Positions 19,275-30,029 are shown, counted from the stretch's first letter. The stretch is 33,755 nt of DNA from Sistotremastrum niveocremeum HHB9708 (GCA_001630475.1 KV419409.1:683883-717637); one strand, 5' to 3'. Notes: a model not told the origin generated them from the letters alone. Program-made: numbers and translations.

Positions 19275-21951
19275 TCAGAATCTACCGGCTCGATGGGAGA
19301 AGAATACAACACACATTAAATATTGAGGAGGGAGCTCGAAGGGATCAGCCTCTTTGATGAACAAGTCGTATCGTTGTTCCGGAGTTAAGGCCTGGAGCCA
19401 TATAACGTCATAGTAGTTCTCAGGGAGGCCGGGAACGGGCAAGGCTTGGGAGATACGATCGCATTGAAGGCGCAAACGAGTACGATTGCCTTGAGTCTTT
19501 CCGCCGTTTCGTGAAGAAGTTTCTCGGCGTTCGTAGTGGAGAGCGTCCAGCATCCGGAGCAGATCAGTCAACCATTGCGGTCGATCAATGCGCAAACGAA
19601 TCCGGTATGTTTCGTGGTGTGAGTGCGTTGTGTAACGGTGTGGACCTCCATCGGATTCATCGCTGCTCATGCCGTTTGTCCCGAGGCGACCGAGAATCTT
19701 GATCATGGGTTTCAGGCCGTGCTCCTTTTGCGCGATGTGCATCCGTCTCCAATACAGCTGAGGGAAACGTTACCAAGGGGGCAAGACAAGAGAGATAGTT
19801 GCGTGCTTACACCGATACGACGCGAATTCGCGCGTGCTTTCGCTTTGAGAAGCGCAAGCTGAGCATCACTCAGCTGTTTCTCCAAGAGGAGCCAGGTTTT
19901 GCGACGGCCTCGCAGGTGCTCCCTGGCCCGAGTTTGGACAAGGGCAAAGGTGTAGGATTCTTCGGCGGCATATCGTTCGAGGAAAGCTTGGGTGAAGACT
20001 AGTGTTCCAAGGTCCAGTTGCCGTGACCGGTGGCAACCGGCAGTCGCGACCGGACCATGACCGGACCGCAGTTGCCGGTTGCCCAGGTTCTTGGAAAATC
20101 AGGCAACCGGCAACCGCAGTCATGACCGGTCATGACCGTGGTCGCAACCGAGGACCCTTAAGGGTCCCCAACCAGGGTACCCAGAGGGTATTTTGGGTCT
20201 CAAATGGGTGTTTATGGTGACATATCTGGTATATATTGGTCTCTATATGCATGTACCACATCATATGAGGTGTATATACAGTATATATAATATAATAATG
20301 ATTAAAATATTGACATAAGACCAGTTGTGACTGGAAAAACTGGCCATGACTGGTTGCGCAACCAGTCGCAGCCATGACCGGTCGCCGGACCGCAACCGCA
20401 GTCGCAGTTGCCAGTCATGCAAAATTATGGACGGCAACCGGACCGGCAGTTGCCAGTCGCACCCTCTGGGGGTCAAAAGTCCAGTCGTGACTGGACCTCA
20501 GAACACTAGTGAAGACGGTTGTGGCGATTTTATTCCAGGCCGATTTAGGTTTCCGATTGTAAGCGAAGAAGAACTCATTGCGGGTGGGACCGCTGTGTCT
20601 CTTATCGTCAAAGGCAGCAAGAACTTCGGCGGATGGAAGAGGGAAGTGAAGTGAGGTGGGGGCTGAATCGTCTTCGGCAGGTCGGTGTTCCATTGCTGCG
20701 AGGAATGTACGAATTCGTTTCTGAAAGGCGATCAGCTTAAATTGAATGAAGTGCACAAAGCCTGACCATCAGGAGCAAGATGTGACCAGATTTGTGTTTG
20801 GGACGCAACTTGATAGGCCGATCTACTCCATCTTCGTCCTGGTCGACGTAATGAGAACGTATCTTCATCTGATCCTTGAATTGATTCCCCAAACTGAGCA
20901 GCTTCGTATTCGTATCGGACAGAGCCTTGGTGTTGCGTCTCACAGCTGTATTCGTCCTTCGCGAAGATTTGACAAGCTCTGCGAGGAGCGCTTTCATGGA
21001 CACATTCTCCTGAAAAGGACGTCAGTAGCTGCAGGGGGAAAAGTTATAGCCATAAACACTCACCAGATCGTCTAGGTCGGCTTCGTCATCCGCATCGGAA
21101 TCAGTATCGGACGATCCAGATCGACTGTGGCCATCAGCACCATCGTCTTGATCCATAGCTTGATCGCGCTCGGTAGGCTGAGGTACATTATTGCGCGAGG
21201 TGTGTGGGTGCGCATTCGGGGATGGTGGCATAACTGAAGATGGGACGTGGGTTTCGGAGGGAGCGACATCAGCAGCGTTGGTTTGGGGAGCCCAATCTGG
21301 AGGAGCGAGATTCATGCTGTGTAGGTGATCGCGCCTGACATGGGCATCTGTCATGTTCTGCAGAGCGTGATTGCCTGACCCTAGAGGAATAGGGATGACA
21401 TACTATATCTTTGCCATTGGCCATGTTGCCGTCATTGACTGTGCCTTGTACATCTACGGCGTTGATGGATAGCCCGGTACCATGCAATATCTCTGCGCCA
21501 GAACTTGCCTCTGCGTCATTCGTTGGACCGAAGCCATTAATCAAGTCTGCGCGGCTCGCCTGAAACTGCTGAGTGAGAGGGAAAGTGACTCCATGACAGA
21601 TGACACACAACAGGAGTCGGCAGAGTTGCCTGAGGAGACACAACCTCAATAGCATCCATGCCTCCCAGATAGGAAGGGTCTATGACAAGGTCGGTATGAA
21701 CGCGTGACGTGGACACCTGAAGGGATCGTACCTGGTGTGGGTGGAACGAAGTTACTTCCATGAGATTGTACAGCATTTCTCGATGGACGACGTCGGTCAA
21801 CATCGTCTGTCGATTCTTCGACTCCACGAGAGGGTCTACCCGGGTATGGTTCGAAACGCAGGGCTTTTATAGTGCGCTCGTCGCGAGCTCTTTTGCGAGC
21901 GGCCAAATGGCGACGGGAGACCGTATGGTCTGAGTTGACAGAGGAATCCAT
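19275..21951 (-). pseudogene. Seven-exon unrecognised gene interrupted by one hAT-like element
   Basis: Exons are 21951-21732, 21679-21609, 21559-21404, 21357-21064, 21009-20767, 20720-20509 plus 19999-19811, and 19757-19275. Introns are 46-54 bp with GT and AG ends. With element D and one 8-bp duplication removed, all joins stay in frame and give 619 residues. Visible parts in order are a basic N-terminus (HLAARKRARDERT), a Ser/Asp-rich acidic stretch (RSGSSDTDSDADDEADLDDL), a helical region (NTKALSDTNTKLLSLGNQF), a Lys/Arg-rich helix (AREHLRGRRKTWLLLEKQL), and a C-terminal region with the signature LGTNGMSSDESD. I associate the GMSSDESD motif with an expanded family of uncharacterised proteins in mushroom genomes, from memory and not verified. 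The only visible lesion is the insertion. Confidence 0.78.
20000..20508 (+). mobile_element. hAT-like miniature element D (509 bp), diverged relative of family A
   Basis: The termini are TAGTGTTCCAAGGTCCAGT and (complement) TAGTGTTCTGAGGTCCAGT. The octamer GTGAAGAC flanks it at 19992-19999 and 20509-20516. It shares with A1 and A2 the length, the CAACCGG-rich ends, the central CCCTTAAGGGTCCCCA block and the AT-rich core, but is clearly more divergent. It has no coding capacity and lies in exon 6 of the surrounding gene. Confidence 0.93.
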
Positions 21952-22488
21952 ACCGGTACGCGCGAATGGGAGGGAGTCTAGGACTGTAGAGCATTTGTAG
22001 CTCTGCCATCGTATAAGGTGCTTGGAAGGGGAGGTCGGGTCGGATGCCGGATGGTTCCGTATTTGGCTGAGCACATCTAAAGCTATGAAAGTGTCTCAGA
22101 ATGGTAAGTAGGTGAACCGCAGAAAGAAGATTCCAGATGAAGACAGGGGGACGCACAGCGGAAACAGTGAGGCGATGGCGGCCCGATAGGCTACAAAGGA
22201 CATATTGACGTCATCTCTTGCGATAATTTCTTTGAATGTTCAAAATTTGCCGAACGAGTTCAACGGGATAACAAATAGTGCGTTTATTGTCAAATTGTTT
22301 GGTTGACGGCACTTTAGGCTATTGTGCATGCTATTGTGCATTGGTATCAAATCAGAACTACATTGACACACTTCAGAAATATTCAGTCAAACTACTGGCT
22401 AGGTTCCTGTATCTGGAAAGATAGACTAGTCGCGTGATCAGTTATCAAAAAGATCGGGACCAGTCTTCGCTTGGTTTGCTTCGTTCTC
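21952..22488. other. Intergenic stretch between two minus-strand genes
   Basis: No gene is supported. About 22210-22440 is AT-rich and holds two close copies of a CTATTGTGCAT unit near 22319 and 22330. Upstream frames that extend the 19275-21951 gene to the right (an ATG at 22072-22074) are possible but look less protein-like than the start at 21951. Confidence 0.35.
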
Positions 22489-23210
22489 CTAACCATCTGT
22501 CAATGCCAGAAACAACGGACAATGCGACAGAGATACCCTGCAGACGAGGCCGAGTTCGAGCAAAACATCCCCCAAGTTGTCTTCCACATGACCGGCAGTC
22601 ATGAAAGGGTGATGCTCATCTCCCAGAGTTGGGTTGCAGGATTGGACCAGAGTCCCAAGTTCGTCGATGTATTGGGTGAGAGTCAATTCGGCGTTGGGAG
22701 TGAGGGCCATGTGGGTGAGCGATGCAGCCTGTTGCGCCAGGCGGAGGTATTCCTCTTCTTTGGCGGCGGACTGGTGCAGAATTGTGGGTCATGTCGTTAT
22801 CGGAGAGATATGGACACTTACATGGTTGGGAAACGTCTGATAATGTAACAGTTCAACCCGGAATCGATAGAGGTATGTCCGAATCTGCTTAAGCGTGGCG
22901 AGCTCAGATCTGACGCGGCTCAGTCGACAACAGTCTAGTTTTCCTTGTACCTGATGTTCATGTCAGAATGGATAATAAGGAGCTATATGGAACGTACGCA
23001 AGGTCCCGCTATCCAGCCGAGCCTGATTGCATCGAGAAGGCGTGCTTCTTCGTGGTATAGACTTTGTTCGAGATGTCGGAGCTCAGAGTCTAGACTGAGC
23101 ACGGTCCGCTGGCTTCGAGGTTGATTGAACCATTCCAGCAATTTAAACACTTGAGAACCGAGGGAGGTTGCCAACGTAGCGAGGGTGAGCGTAGTAGTCC
23201 AAGATGGCAT
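22489..23210 (-). CDS. Hypothetical 207-residue protein, three exons
   Basis: Exons are 23210-22998, 22950-22822 and 22770-22489, each a whole number of codons. The introns are 47 bp (GTACGT...ATCAG) and 51 bp (GTAAGT...CACCAG). The N-terminus (WTTTLTLATLATSLGSQVFK) is weakly hydrophobic and could be a signal anchor. Residues 30-110 are predicted helical and possibly coiled coil (LDSELRHLEQSLYHEEARLL; LATLKQIRTYLYRFRVELLH). The C-terminal third contains ELTLTQYIDELGTLVQSCNP and GHVEDNLGDVLLELGL. The family is not recognised. It is divergently transcribed from the WD-repeat gene at 23488, with only 277 bp between start codons. No break is seen. Confidence 0.75.
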
Positions 23211-23265
23211 TCGATGAGTTGAGCACAGACTGACGACGGTATGGGCGATTCATCCAAGATTAGCG

Positions 23266-23273
23266 TTTTTATA
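23266..23273 (-). promoter_or_regulatory. TATA box of the gene at 22489-23210
   Basis: Read on the minus strand this is TATAAAAA, about 56 bp upstream of the ATG at 23208-23210, in the shared divergent promoter region. Confidence 0.5.
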
Positions 23274-23487
23274 ACGTTGAAGATGGATCGGATGAGCGAA
23301 GATTGGAGAGAACGGAGAGCGCAGACTCGGAAGGCCCATAGATTCTCAAGGTCTTGGCCCAAACGGGAATGGCGGTCCAATTCCGTATCAAGAATCGGAT
23401 TTCGGAGACCATCCGAGCTTTATTCCAGCTGCTCCCACAATACGAACTCTCTGTTCTGCCCTCGTCTCGGCGGTCCCGTGTCTAGAG

Positions 23488-25136
23488 ATGCCCCTCCAAC
23501 GATCGAAGCTGTATCGAAGAAGTCATTCCCGGCGGATCAACTGTGTTTCGATATCGAAGTGTTCGCGCTACGTCGCTACAGGTGCGCATGAGCTAGCAGT
23601 GTGGGACTTGCGAGATACCAAGAAAGCTGCTTGTGTGGTGCCGACGGGGGAGATCATTCTGTGTTTATCCTGGATAGAGTCCAATGCTCTGGGCTGGACC
23701 ATAGCTTGTGGTCTTCACAATGGTGTTTTGCTGACTTTGAGGTTCAGAGGGGTGAGTTCCGTGCATCGATACGAGTGAAGGTTGACTCGGAATAGGATTC
23801 TGTCGAAGTGACCGCATTTCAGCAGCCCGCGCACTCTTCTCCGATCACTGCTCTATCTGCGTACTTGAATAACGGGACCATCGTTACCGGAGGTCAGTCA
23901 GACGGTTGTGGATTGTGGGATCGTGCCGGTGAAGGTGATTGGGTTCTTGTAGCGAAGACGTGGATCTGAAATTGGAACAGAATGGTCAAAGAGAGCGGAC
24001 TTGTTGCCAGATAGCCGTAGGAAATACCCTCCCGTGGTCCAGATTCAAGCTCTGGGGGGTCAATCCTACCTCGCTATCCTGTTCAAAGACGGAGGGCTCT
24101 TGTGAGTTGATTCACCAATACTGTGCTGCGCGGGAGCTCATAGTGCTGAAGGTGTTTGTCAATGGAATCAGAAGAAGTCTTATGGGTGTCGAATGTTGAC
24201 ACCCCAACGTATGTGTCGATTTCGTTCGTGGTCGCTGAACAATTAACCTGGAGTCAGTGTGTCGACGGGATTGTCTGTCGGTACATATGGGCTTTCACTC
24301 ATTACGCTGAAACGCCGGGGCGAAATTCGATTTCACTCTACACCGGATGTAAGACAACAGGAGAGGTTCGAGATTTCAGGCACAGTTGTGCACAACGAAC
24401 GACTGGAGGGCCCAATGGCCTTTGTGTCCCCTGATTTTGTCGCAGTAGGATGTGGGGATACTGGAAATGCCGATATCTGGGATCTCAGCACGGGCAGGAT
24501 AGTGGAGCACTTGAATCATGAAGGTTAATACTAATTGATGGGTCCCGAATTCTTATGCCATTTGACATCTCAACAGGCGCTAGCATTCAGGCAATGACTG
24601 TGAGGCTATTCCTAAATGTTCATGACAATCCTCACCCAACGATTAAGAGCGCTTTTGACCCACATACCGGATTGGCATTGGTCGCGACAGTGGCCAACGA
24701 GAGCGGGGAAACCATCATCAGGGTGTGGGAGAGTATCCCGGACATGAGCGCTTGTCCGTTCTTCTCTCTTCGTAAGGGTTTCGCAATTTGACATGATCTC
24801 CACAGGGGACTACCTTGCGACGGCTGAAAATTCTGGATACATTCCCGTGAGTCACATCAAATGACCCAAGGACTCCGGGGTGACGGTTCATGCTTAGCGG
24901 GTCTCTCGACGAGAGCCCGAATCACGCAGTCGAGGATGCAATATCCACTACGCCTGGACCGTGAGTTTGAGATGGAATCTTGCATGTCTTACCTGATGAG
25001 GGTGTAGATTGCGGTTTTCACAGCACTTGGGTTATTCAGCTTGTGGATCTCGCGCGACGAGGCAGCCTCTTACGATGGGGCCTCGAGCGCTAATGTGGGG
25101 GGCTCCTATAGCCGTTTCGGTGCATTGTTCTATTGA
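23488..25136 (+). CDS. WD-repeat protein with C-terminal membrane segment
   Basis: Nine exons, 23488-23751, 23796-23934, 23981-24101, 24152-24208, 24258-24523, 24577-24771, 24806-24846, 24898-24960 and 25008-25136, keep one frame and give 424 residues. WD-type motifs include HSRRINCVSIS with ELAVWDLRDT, GTIVTGGQSDGCGLWDRAG, VGCGDTGNADIWDLSTG and TIIRVWESI, fitting a beta-propeller scaffold. After the propeller comes a basic stretch (RVSRREPESRSRGC) and then the hydrophobic segment IAVFTALGLFSLWIS, which should anchor the protein in a membrane with the propeller in the cytosol. Introns are 44-53 bp except the one at 24772-24805, which appears to be only 34 bp. The start ATG at 23488 begins MPLQRSKLYRRSHSRR. 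Exons 3-4 are the least certain joins. The partner is unknown. Confidence 0.75.
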
Positions 25137-25755
25137 CTATCATTAAATCCGCACCCAATCTGGAAATACGATTCTGCTTCATGGTGTCTGAACGTCAGTT
25201 ATAACGAAGAGCGTTCTTTCATCTCAGACCATTATTTCAATGTCGAGTGCGCAGTGTTACATGTCCTGCCCAAGTCTTTTCTCGCTTGTTAGAAGCGGAA
25301 AGAAGAGTCCGTCAATGTGTGAAGGTTGTGCGATACACATCTTATGACATAGGCAACTCTTTAGCTTTACGAATCTGAGGCTGCTTGTTGTTGGTATTGT
25401 TACGTTTGACTTTTGCATTTCGACGATCGCGAGATTACAGCACAGTTGGTCATCTATGTGGTTATCCTATAGCAGAGTTTTGCATTTTAACTCTCACGCG
25501 TTCGCATTTACGGTTGTTGCAAAGACTCTAAGTGGGAGGAATGAGACTATAGTTGAACGTCGAATATGGAGCGAACGAGACCTGTTGAGGAACGAGAAGG
25601 GGGACGAATCTTCGTGTTGTGTTCGGTATTTCACTCAATTTACGCTTGGATGCCAGCACTACATGATATTCAGAACGACTGAGCATGGACATCAAGATTC
25701 ATATAGCCAACGCTACAGTTATTCATGCATGTGAATATATTCAAATACAGTATAT
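25137..25755. other. Convergent 3' intergenic stretch
   Basis: No gene is supported between the two 3' ends of the WD-repeat gene and the minus-strand gene at 25756. It is moderately AT-rich and presumably contains both 3' untranslated regions. Confidence 0.45.
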
Positions 25756-26936
25756 TTACATCAGGCGCGCTTTTTCCAGCTCACGTTGATATTTCTTCTG
25801 CGTCTCCAGTTTGATCCAAGATGGACCGGTGGCGTCGTCTCTTATGTACAAGACATATTCTGGGATTAGAGGATGATGCGAGCCGAGGAATACTTCGAGC
25901 CATTGCGGCCCTTCCTGTCGAACCCATATAGTCTTGTCCGTTGCAGTGTACCGAAGTTCATAGACATCTCCGGCAGAGGCACTGTCAGCTGAGACCAACG
26001 GTCCAATGGCGGAGCGAACGTGGTCGGTAAGCAGGGTTGAGGCTGATTCGCGCCACAAAATCCAATGCGGGCCTTGGCGCGTAGTACGTGTGAGACGTGT
26101 TGGCGGTTGGCGGTAAGGATGGTCAGGATCTTGAATAACAGGGGAAGGATCGAAGGGGCTGAGGTGTCGCTGTGCGATTTCCGGGGACGAGGGAGCCAGC
26201 GAAGACTGTCTAGATTGCACAAATGCGGCATTGATGGCTTTCAGTCTGGAGTTTCGTTGAGCATGCTGAATGGTATGAAGGGAGAAGCTCACAAAGATCT
26301 GGCGGCAGCGCGATCAAGCTTCAATATAATTTGATGGCCATTCCGAAAAATGAGGCTGAGACGGATTGAGACGTCGAAAAACGGAAGAGATGGAAAGTGG
26401 CACCATTCAGTGGTATCAGAGTCATAATTCCAGTGCGCGGGCGTATCGGAGTCCACGAACTGTAAAGACACCTGTTCCCCCATGGCGTAGGAATGTCTTT
26501 CGGGTGTCTGGATGTGCCACGATGAGCTCGAAGAGGGAAAAAAATTAACAGCAAGCCGACGAACCTTCTGTCTCGTGGACTTGGACGATAATTTGATTTT
26601 GGCATTCGAAGTGGATGCGGACCTTTCTTGAGGCGATGGAAATGTTGCAAGAGTCGTCCGAGCTCGAATTTCGGATTGTAGGTCTGGCTGAGGACCCTCG
26701 CTTGCAGCCCTGGCAGGTGAAGATCGGGATGTGATCGCTATTTCCTTGCTAAGATGAGACCTGGAACTCTTTCATCAACATGCCATAATATCACTGCGGT
26801 TGGTTCGAACACTGGCTTACCTCTGAGATGAGTTATGGGGATCGTCGGCCTTCGGGAGGTCGGCCGCGGAGGCATTGAGCCTGAAGACCTGAACACCATC
26901 TGTAACGGGCTGAGAATGAACTCGTACAGGAGGCAT
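25756..26936 (-). CDS. Hypothetical 338-residue protein, four exons
   Basis: Exons are 26936-26821, 26737-26561, 26526-26293 and 26245-25756; total length and all junction phases agree. The introns are 83, 34 and 47 bp. The start at 26934-26936 gives MPPVRVHSQPVTDGVQVFRL. After the first join comes IPIFTCQGCKRGSSARPTIR, whose CxxC could be part of a small metal-binding site, although no second CxxC is visible. A beta-rich middle follows (VRIHFECQNQIIVQVHETEG; FVDSDTPAHWNYDSDTTEW), then a Pro-rich linker, then a C-terminal globular part (PHWILWRESA ... QEGPQWLEVFLGSHHP). The family is not recognised. It is divergent from the membrane-protein gene at 27181, with 244 bp between starts. The 34-bp intron at 26527-26560 is the weakest point of the model. 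Confidence 0.7.
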
Positions 26937-27180
26937 TGTATTCAGGAAATGTCGAGGGTAAGGATCCCGATAGCGGATTCCTCATTTAAAGGAGGGATGC
27001 ACTGGTCCCGCTTTTGCTCAGATTGCCGCTTACGGTCGTCTACTGGGAATTATATAGTCGAATCCCTTTTCGGTAAGCTCCGATCCGGCTACCGCAAACG
27101 CGCATACGGGGTGATGCTGCGTCTTATCATGAAAGTCTGTGTCCTGTGTTCCCTCGAGCTCCCCTTGGTCTAAATCAGTG

Positions 27181-27732
27181 ATGTCAACAGAATCTTCTCA
27201 ATGGTCTCCCGTCGAAAGCAAGTTCAGAAAAGGTGATCGTATGTTCCGCAGGCCGCCACCGCTAACAGGTGGATCGGATGGCCGTGAGTCTCCAGATGGT
27301 CATCATTATGGCTGCGTCGTAATCCGCTATCCACAGGAAATGTCAAACCAGTGAATCCGGACGAATATGGAGATTCCGTCCACGAATCCGGGCACGGTTT
27401 CAAGGAGCAGCTCACTAGGGTGAGATAATCATGCACCTTGTCAATGATGTTGCTTATAGATCGGCTTACAGGCGTTCTGGGGAGTTGACGGTGTTCAAGA
27501 GAGAGATTATGGGCAACGTTCATTAGACCCTATTGTCATCCAAGTCTCGCCATCCTTGAAAATGGTGTGGCTGTTTGTGAGCTGTGTCCTCATATCCGTG
27601 GGTGCGACGTTAGCATTGGGATTGGCGCTGGTATGGTATCATTCCGGGGTGTGCTCTGTAGGGGAACCGGAGACGCCGAATCGCTGGTCGGTACGTGACA
27701 ATGTCATCCATGGTGTGCGCGAGCTCGAATAA
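27181..27732 (+). CDS. Small single-pass membrane protein, 157 residues
   Basis: Exons are 27181-27298, 27337-27419 and 27460-27732. The introns are short (38 bp GTCATC...CACAG and 40 bp GTGAGA...TATAG). The N-terminal 95 residues are polar and proline/glycine-rich (SSQWSPVESKF; RRPPPLTGGSDGRESPDG), as for a disordered tail. One clear membrane segment near residues 97-121 (MVWLFVSCVLISVGATLALG, then LALVWY) is followed by about 35 polar residues ending NVIHGVRELE. There is no signal peptide, so it is probably a signal-anchor or tail-type protein. The last exon contains no early ATG and is easily missed by frame scanning. The family is not recognised. Confidence 0.65.
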
Positions 27733-28125
27733 TGTATTCTGCTTAGTTAGCCGATGACCTGTAGCATTGAGTCGTAGCTCCGTTTGATACCATTAGTTCT
27801 GGATACTGCTCTTGGGCCGCGCTGTCGATGCTACGTGTGTAAGATGCTTGACGTGTTGGAAGATCATTCGAGTATGGGCCTGCCCCGAGGTTGAAATAAC
27901 ATTTTAACAGCATTTTGGTATATTAGCAGCCAGTGCGAGGGACGAAAAGTGTATCATGTTCGCAAAGACTACTGACAATTGGGCAAGTGAACGTGGTGAA
28001 TGTCGAGTAATATTGAGTCCGCAGATTGATAGCGCACAATCAGAGACATATTAGGGCTTTTTGTGAAAGTAGTACAAATTTCTGGTGATACGCTAAAGAG
28101 AGAGAGCGTGACATCCGACGAAGAC
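27733..28125. other. Intergenic stretch without a supported gene
   Basis: No convincing coding signal on either strand. It separates the 3' ends of the convergent neighbours. Confidence 0.4.
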
Positions 28126-28882
28126 TCAGTCGTCTGCCTCGTCGATGGTCGGAAGGCAAGAGGCATTGGACGACTGTCCAAGCGATGCATTAAGGTATCG
28201 TGATGGTCTTGCGGTTTTCTCTTTGTATATTTCCTATGCACCAAGCAATGTGTAGGGCTCATTACCTCTCACATATCGAAACTCACCATCTTCAGAAGGA
28301 GCATATGAATGAGAGAGTCGCGAAGGAGTATCCATTTAGAGGGATGAGACAAGAAGTCGGACCCTTCATATGGTGGATGACGAAGGAGGTGATCCTTAGC
28401 CTGCTTCAAAAACTTCATAGGAGTCGGAACTTGATGCCACATAACCAGAACGGGATGATTTGTGGGCCTTGAAGAGCGCTGAGATGACAGAATCATGTAT
28501 GTGGACGAGCTTACATTGTCTTGAGTTCAGATTTCAGCTGGTCACCCACGTTGTCGAGGTGCAGCTTGAGCAACAGTTGAAAACGCAGGCTGGGATCAGA
28601 GATGGAGTGAACTTGAGCCAGTCGTCGTTGCATGCGATTGGCTATCGGGGGACGGGAGCATGATGACAGGGCTAGCATCGCTCGGTGAGCACTGAAAGAC
28701 TGGTATAGGTCGGTGTAATGGGCAGTTCAGCTGGGTTCCAATGTTCCTAATGCGGCCACATCAGCGATAAGACGCATGAGGTAGACACGGCGGATGCCGG
28801 CGGGTAAGGGCGTTCGGCTTGTGCGAACGCGAACAAAGGAAAGAGGAGACAATGCAGAATCTTGCAGGATAGCGGAGTTCAT
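28126..28882 (-). pseudogene. Unrecognised, probably decayed multi-exon gene
   Basis: Protein-like pieces occur in order but do not join cleanly. From ATG 28882: TPLPAGIRRVYLMRLIADVA, then LGTLEPS and an in-frame TGA near 28738. The same frame continues with TAHYTDLYQSFSAHRAMLAL and ISDPSLRFQLLLKLHLDN up to a GTAAGC donor. A piece with PVLVMWHQVPTPMKFLKQAK and HPSKWILLRDSLIHMLLLKM follows, then a good intron (GTGAGT...GCATAG) and a last exon EIYKEKTARPSRYLN ending DEADD with a stop at 28126-28128. The in-frame stop and one phase mismatch suggest decay; an intron I failed to place could also explain them. The family is unknown. Confidence 0.4.
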
Positions 28883-28897
28883 ACCCTGATTGCACAG

Positions 28898-28905
28898 TAT
28901 ATAAG
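28898..28905 (+). promoter_or_regulatory. TATA box of the gene at 28978-29739
   Basis: TATATAAG lies 73-80 bp upstream of the ATG at 28978. A leader of about 45 bases, rich in CCTCAACCACCACC-type pyrimidine sequence, would follow, as is common before fungal start codons. Confidence 0.55.
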
Positions 28906-28977
28906 CTCGTCCTTGATACTAGATTCTTCTGGTCCTCAACCACCACCTTCCTATCGTCTTTACTAGGCGTCCTCCAA

Positions 28978-29739
28978 ATGGCCCCCGAACCCAGTCAACC
29001 TACCCCTTATATGCCAGAGAAGTTTACCCATGCCCTCGTTCTCCTTCAAGAGAAAGCTCTCACCCAGAAGTTCAATATGGAGCTCCTCACTGACGCAGAC
29101 GGACCAACCAAAGTCACGGCGAATATCTATACAGTCTTTCTGAAACAGAAAGAATTCATGTTGAATCGTTTCGCGAACAGGTGAGTGATGTTATTGTATA
29201 CATGAATGTATGCCGACCGAGTTGCGATTGCATGATAGTGCGACTTGGCCTGCGGACAAGATGACGGGAATCCCAGGCGCGGTCCAAGGGCCCGCGCTGC
29301 AGCTAAACGTGATCAGGATACTGGGCAGTCGAGCAAGCTTCGAAAACTTCCACCAGAATCCCCTTAACTCTATGTACGTCACCGCATCGCTTGTGGCCCA
29401 TGCCATCTGGTATCTGTCCGATACTCGACTGGATACCCTCAGGCCGTACGCGAGACTTATGCGGGATGCGATTCGTGCCCACCTGCACGCTCGCCTGGTA
29501 CGCCATTTCCTCCCCTTGAACAACTCGATACTCATACAAGGAACGTTTAGAGAGAGCTATATGACACCGGAAGTGATCACGAAGGTGACGGTGGTTATTC
29601 CTCGAGCGAGAACTCGTTCGAGGAAGAGGATAAACAGGACAGCAAGTGGTTTCTTGAACGCATCATGTTGGACGCACCTCCGGTCGAGGGTGATTACGAA
29701 GTTGACGAAGACGATGAAATCGTTGAGGAATGCGATTAG
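28978..29739 (+). CDS. Hypothetical 216-residue protein with acidic tail
   Basis: Exons are 28978-29180, 29239-29497 and 29551-29739. The introns are 58 bp (GTGAGT...GATAG) and 53 bp (GTACGC...TTTAG), and all phases agree. The start MAPEPSQPTPYMPEKFTHAL follows a TATA box and a pyrimidine-rich leader. Residues 1-155 look globular and mainly helical (ALQLNVIRILGSRASF; LNSMYVTASLVAHAIWYLSD; LRPYARLMRDAIRAHLHARL). The last 60 residues are strongly acidic (SSSENSFEEEDKQDSKW; DYEVDEDDEIVEECD). No domain is recognised. It ends 290 bp from the 3' end of the convergent transposase gene, so it might be a passenger of that element, but no element boundary was found to show this. Confidence 0.72.
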
Positions 29740-30029
29740 GCTATCAGTATCAACTCAAATGTAGAGAATCATCCTATGTTCGCCGTATGTACAATGCTAC
29801 CAACAAGAAGAACGCTACTCCTAGACAGGATTGTGCTTTCCGCATTCAGGACAAAGCAACGGACATTCGGGCTACTGCTCCGAGCGCTAAGTACTCTTAT
29901 GACGTAAGTGCCGACGATCCGTCGTTGAATCCGCGTCCCGGTCAAACCACGAGCGCTGCCACAGTTGCTCTCCTTTGGATGTTAGAGAGGCAGAGATTTG
30001 TGAGTTATACCGTTCTAGCGAGAGATGAG

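Noticed and set aside
28978-29739. Assignment of the 216-residue protein to a known domain of unknown function
   Set aside because: Some helical spacing recalled uncharacterised Agaricomycete families, but no diagnostic motif could be seen without a profile search.
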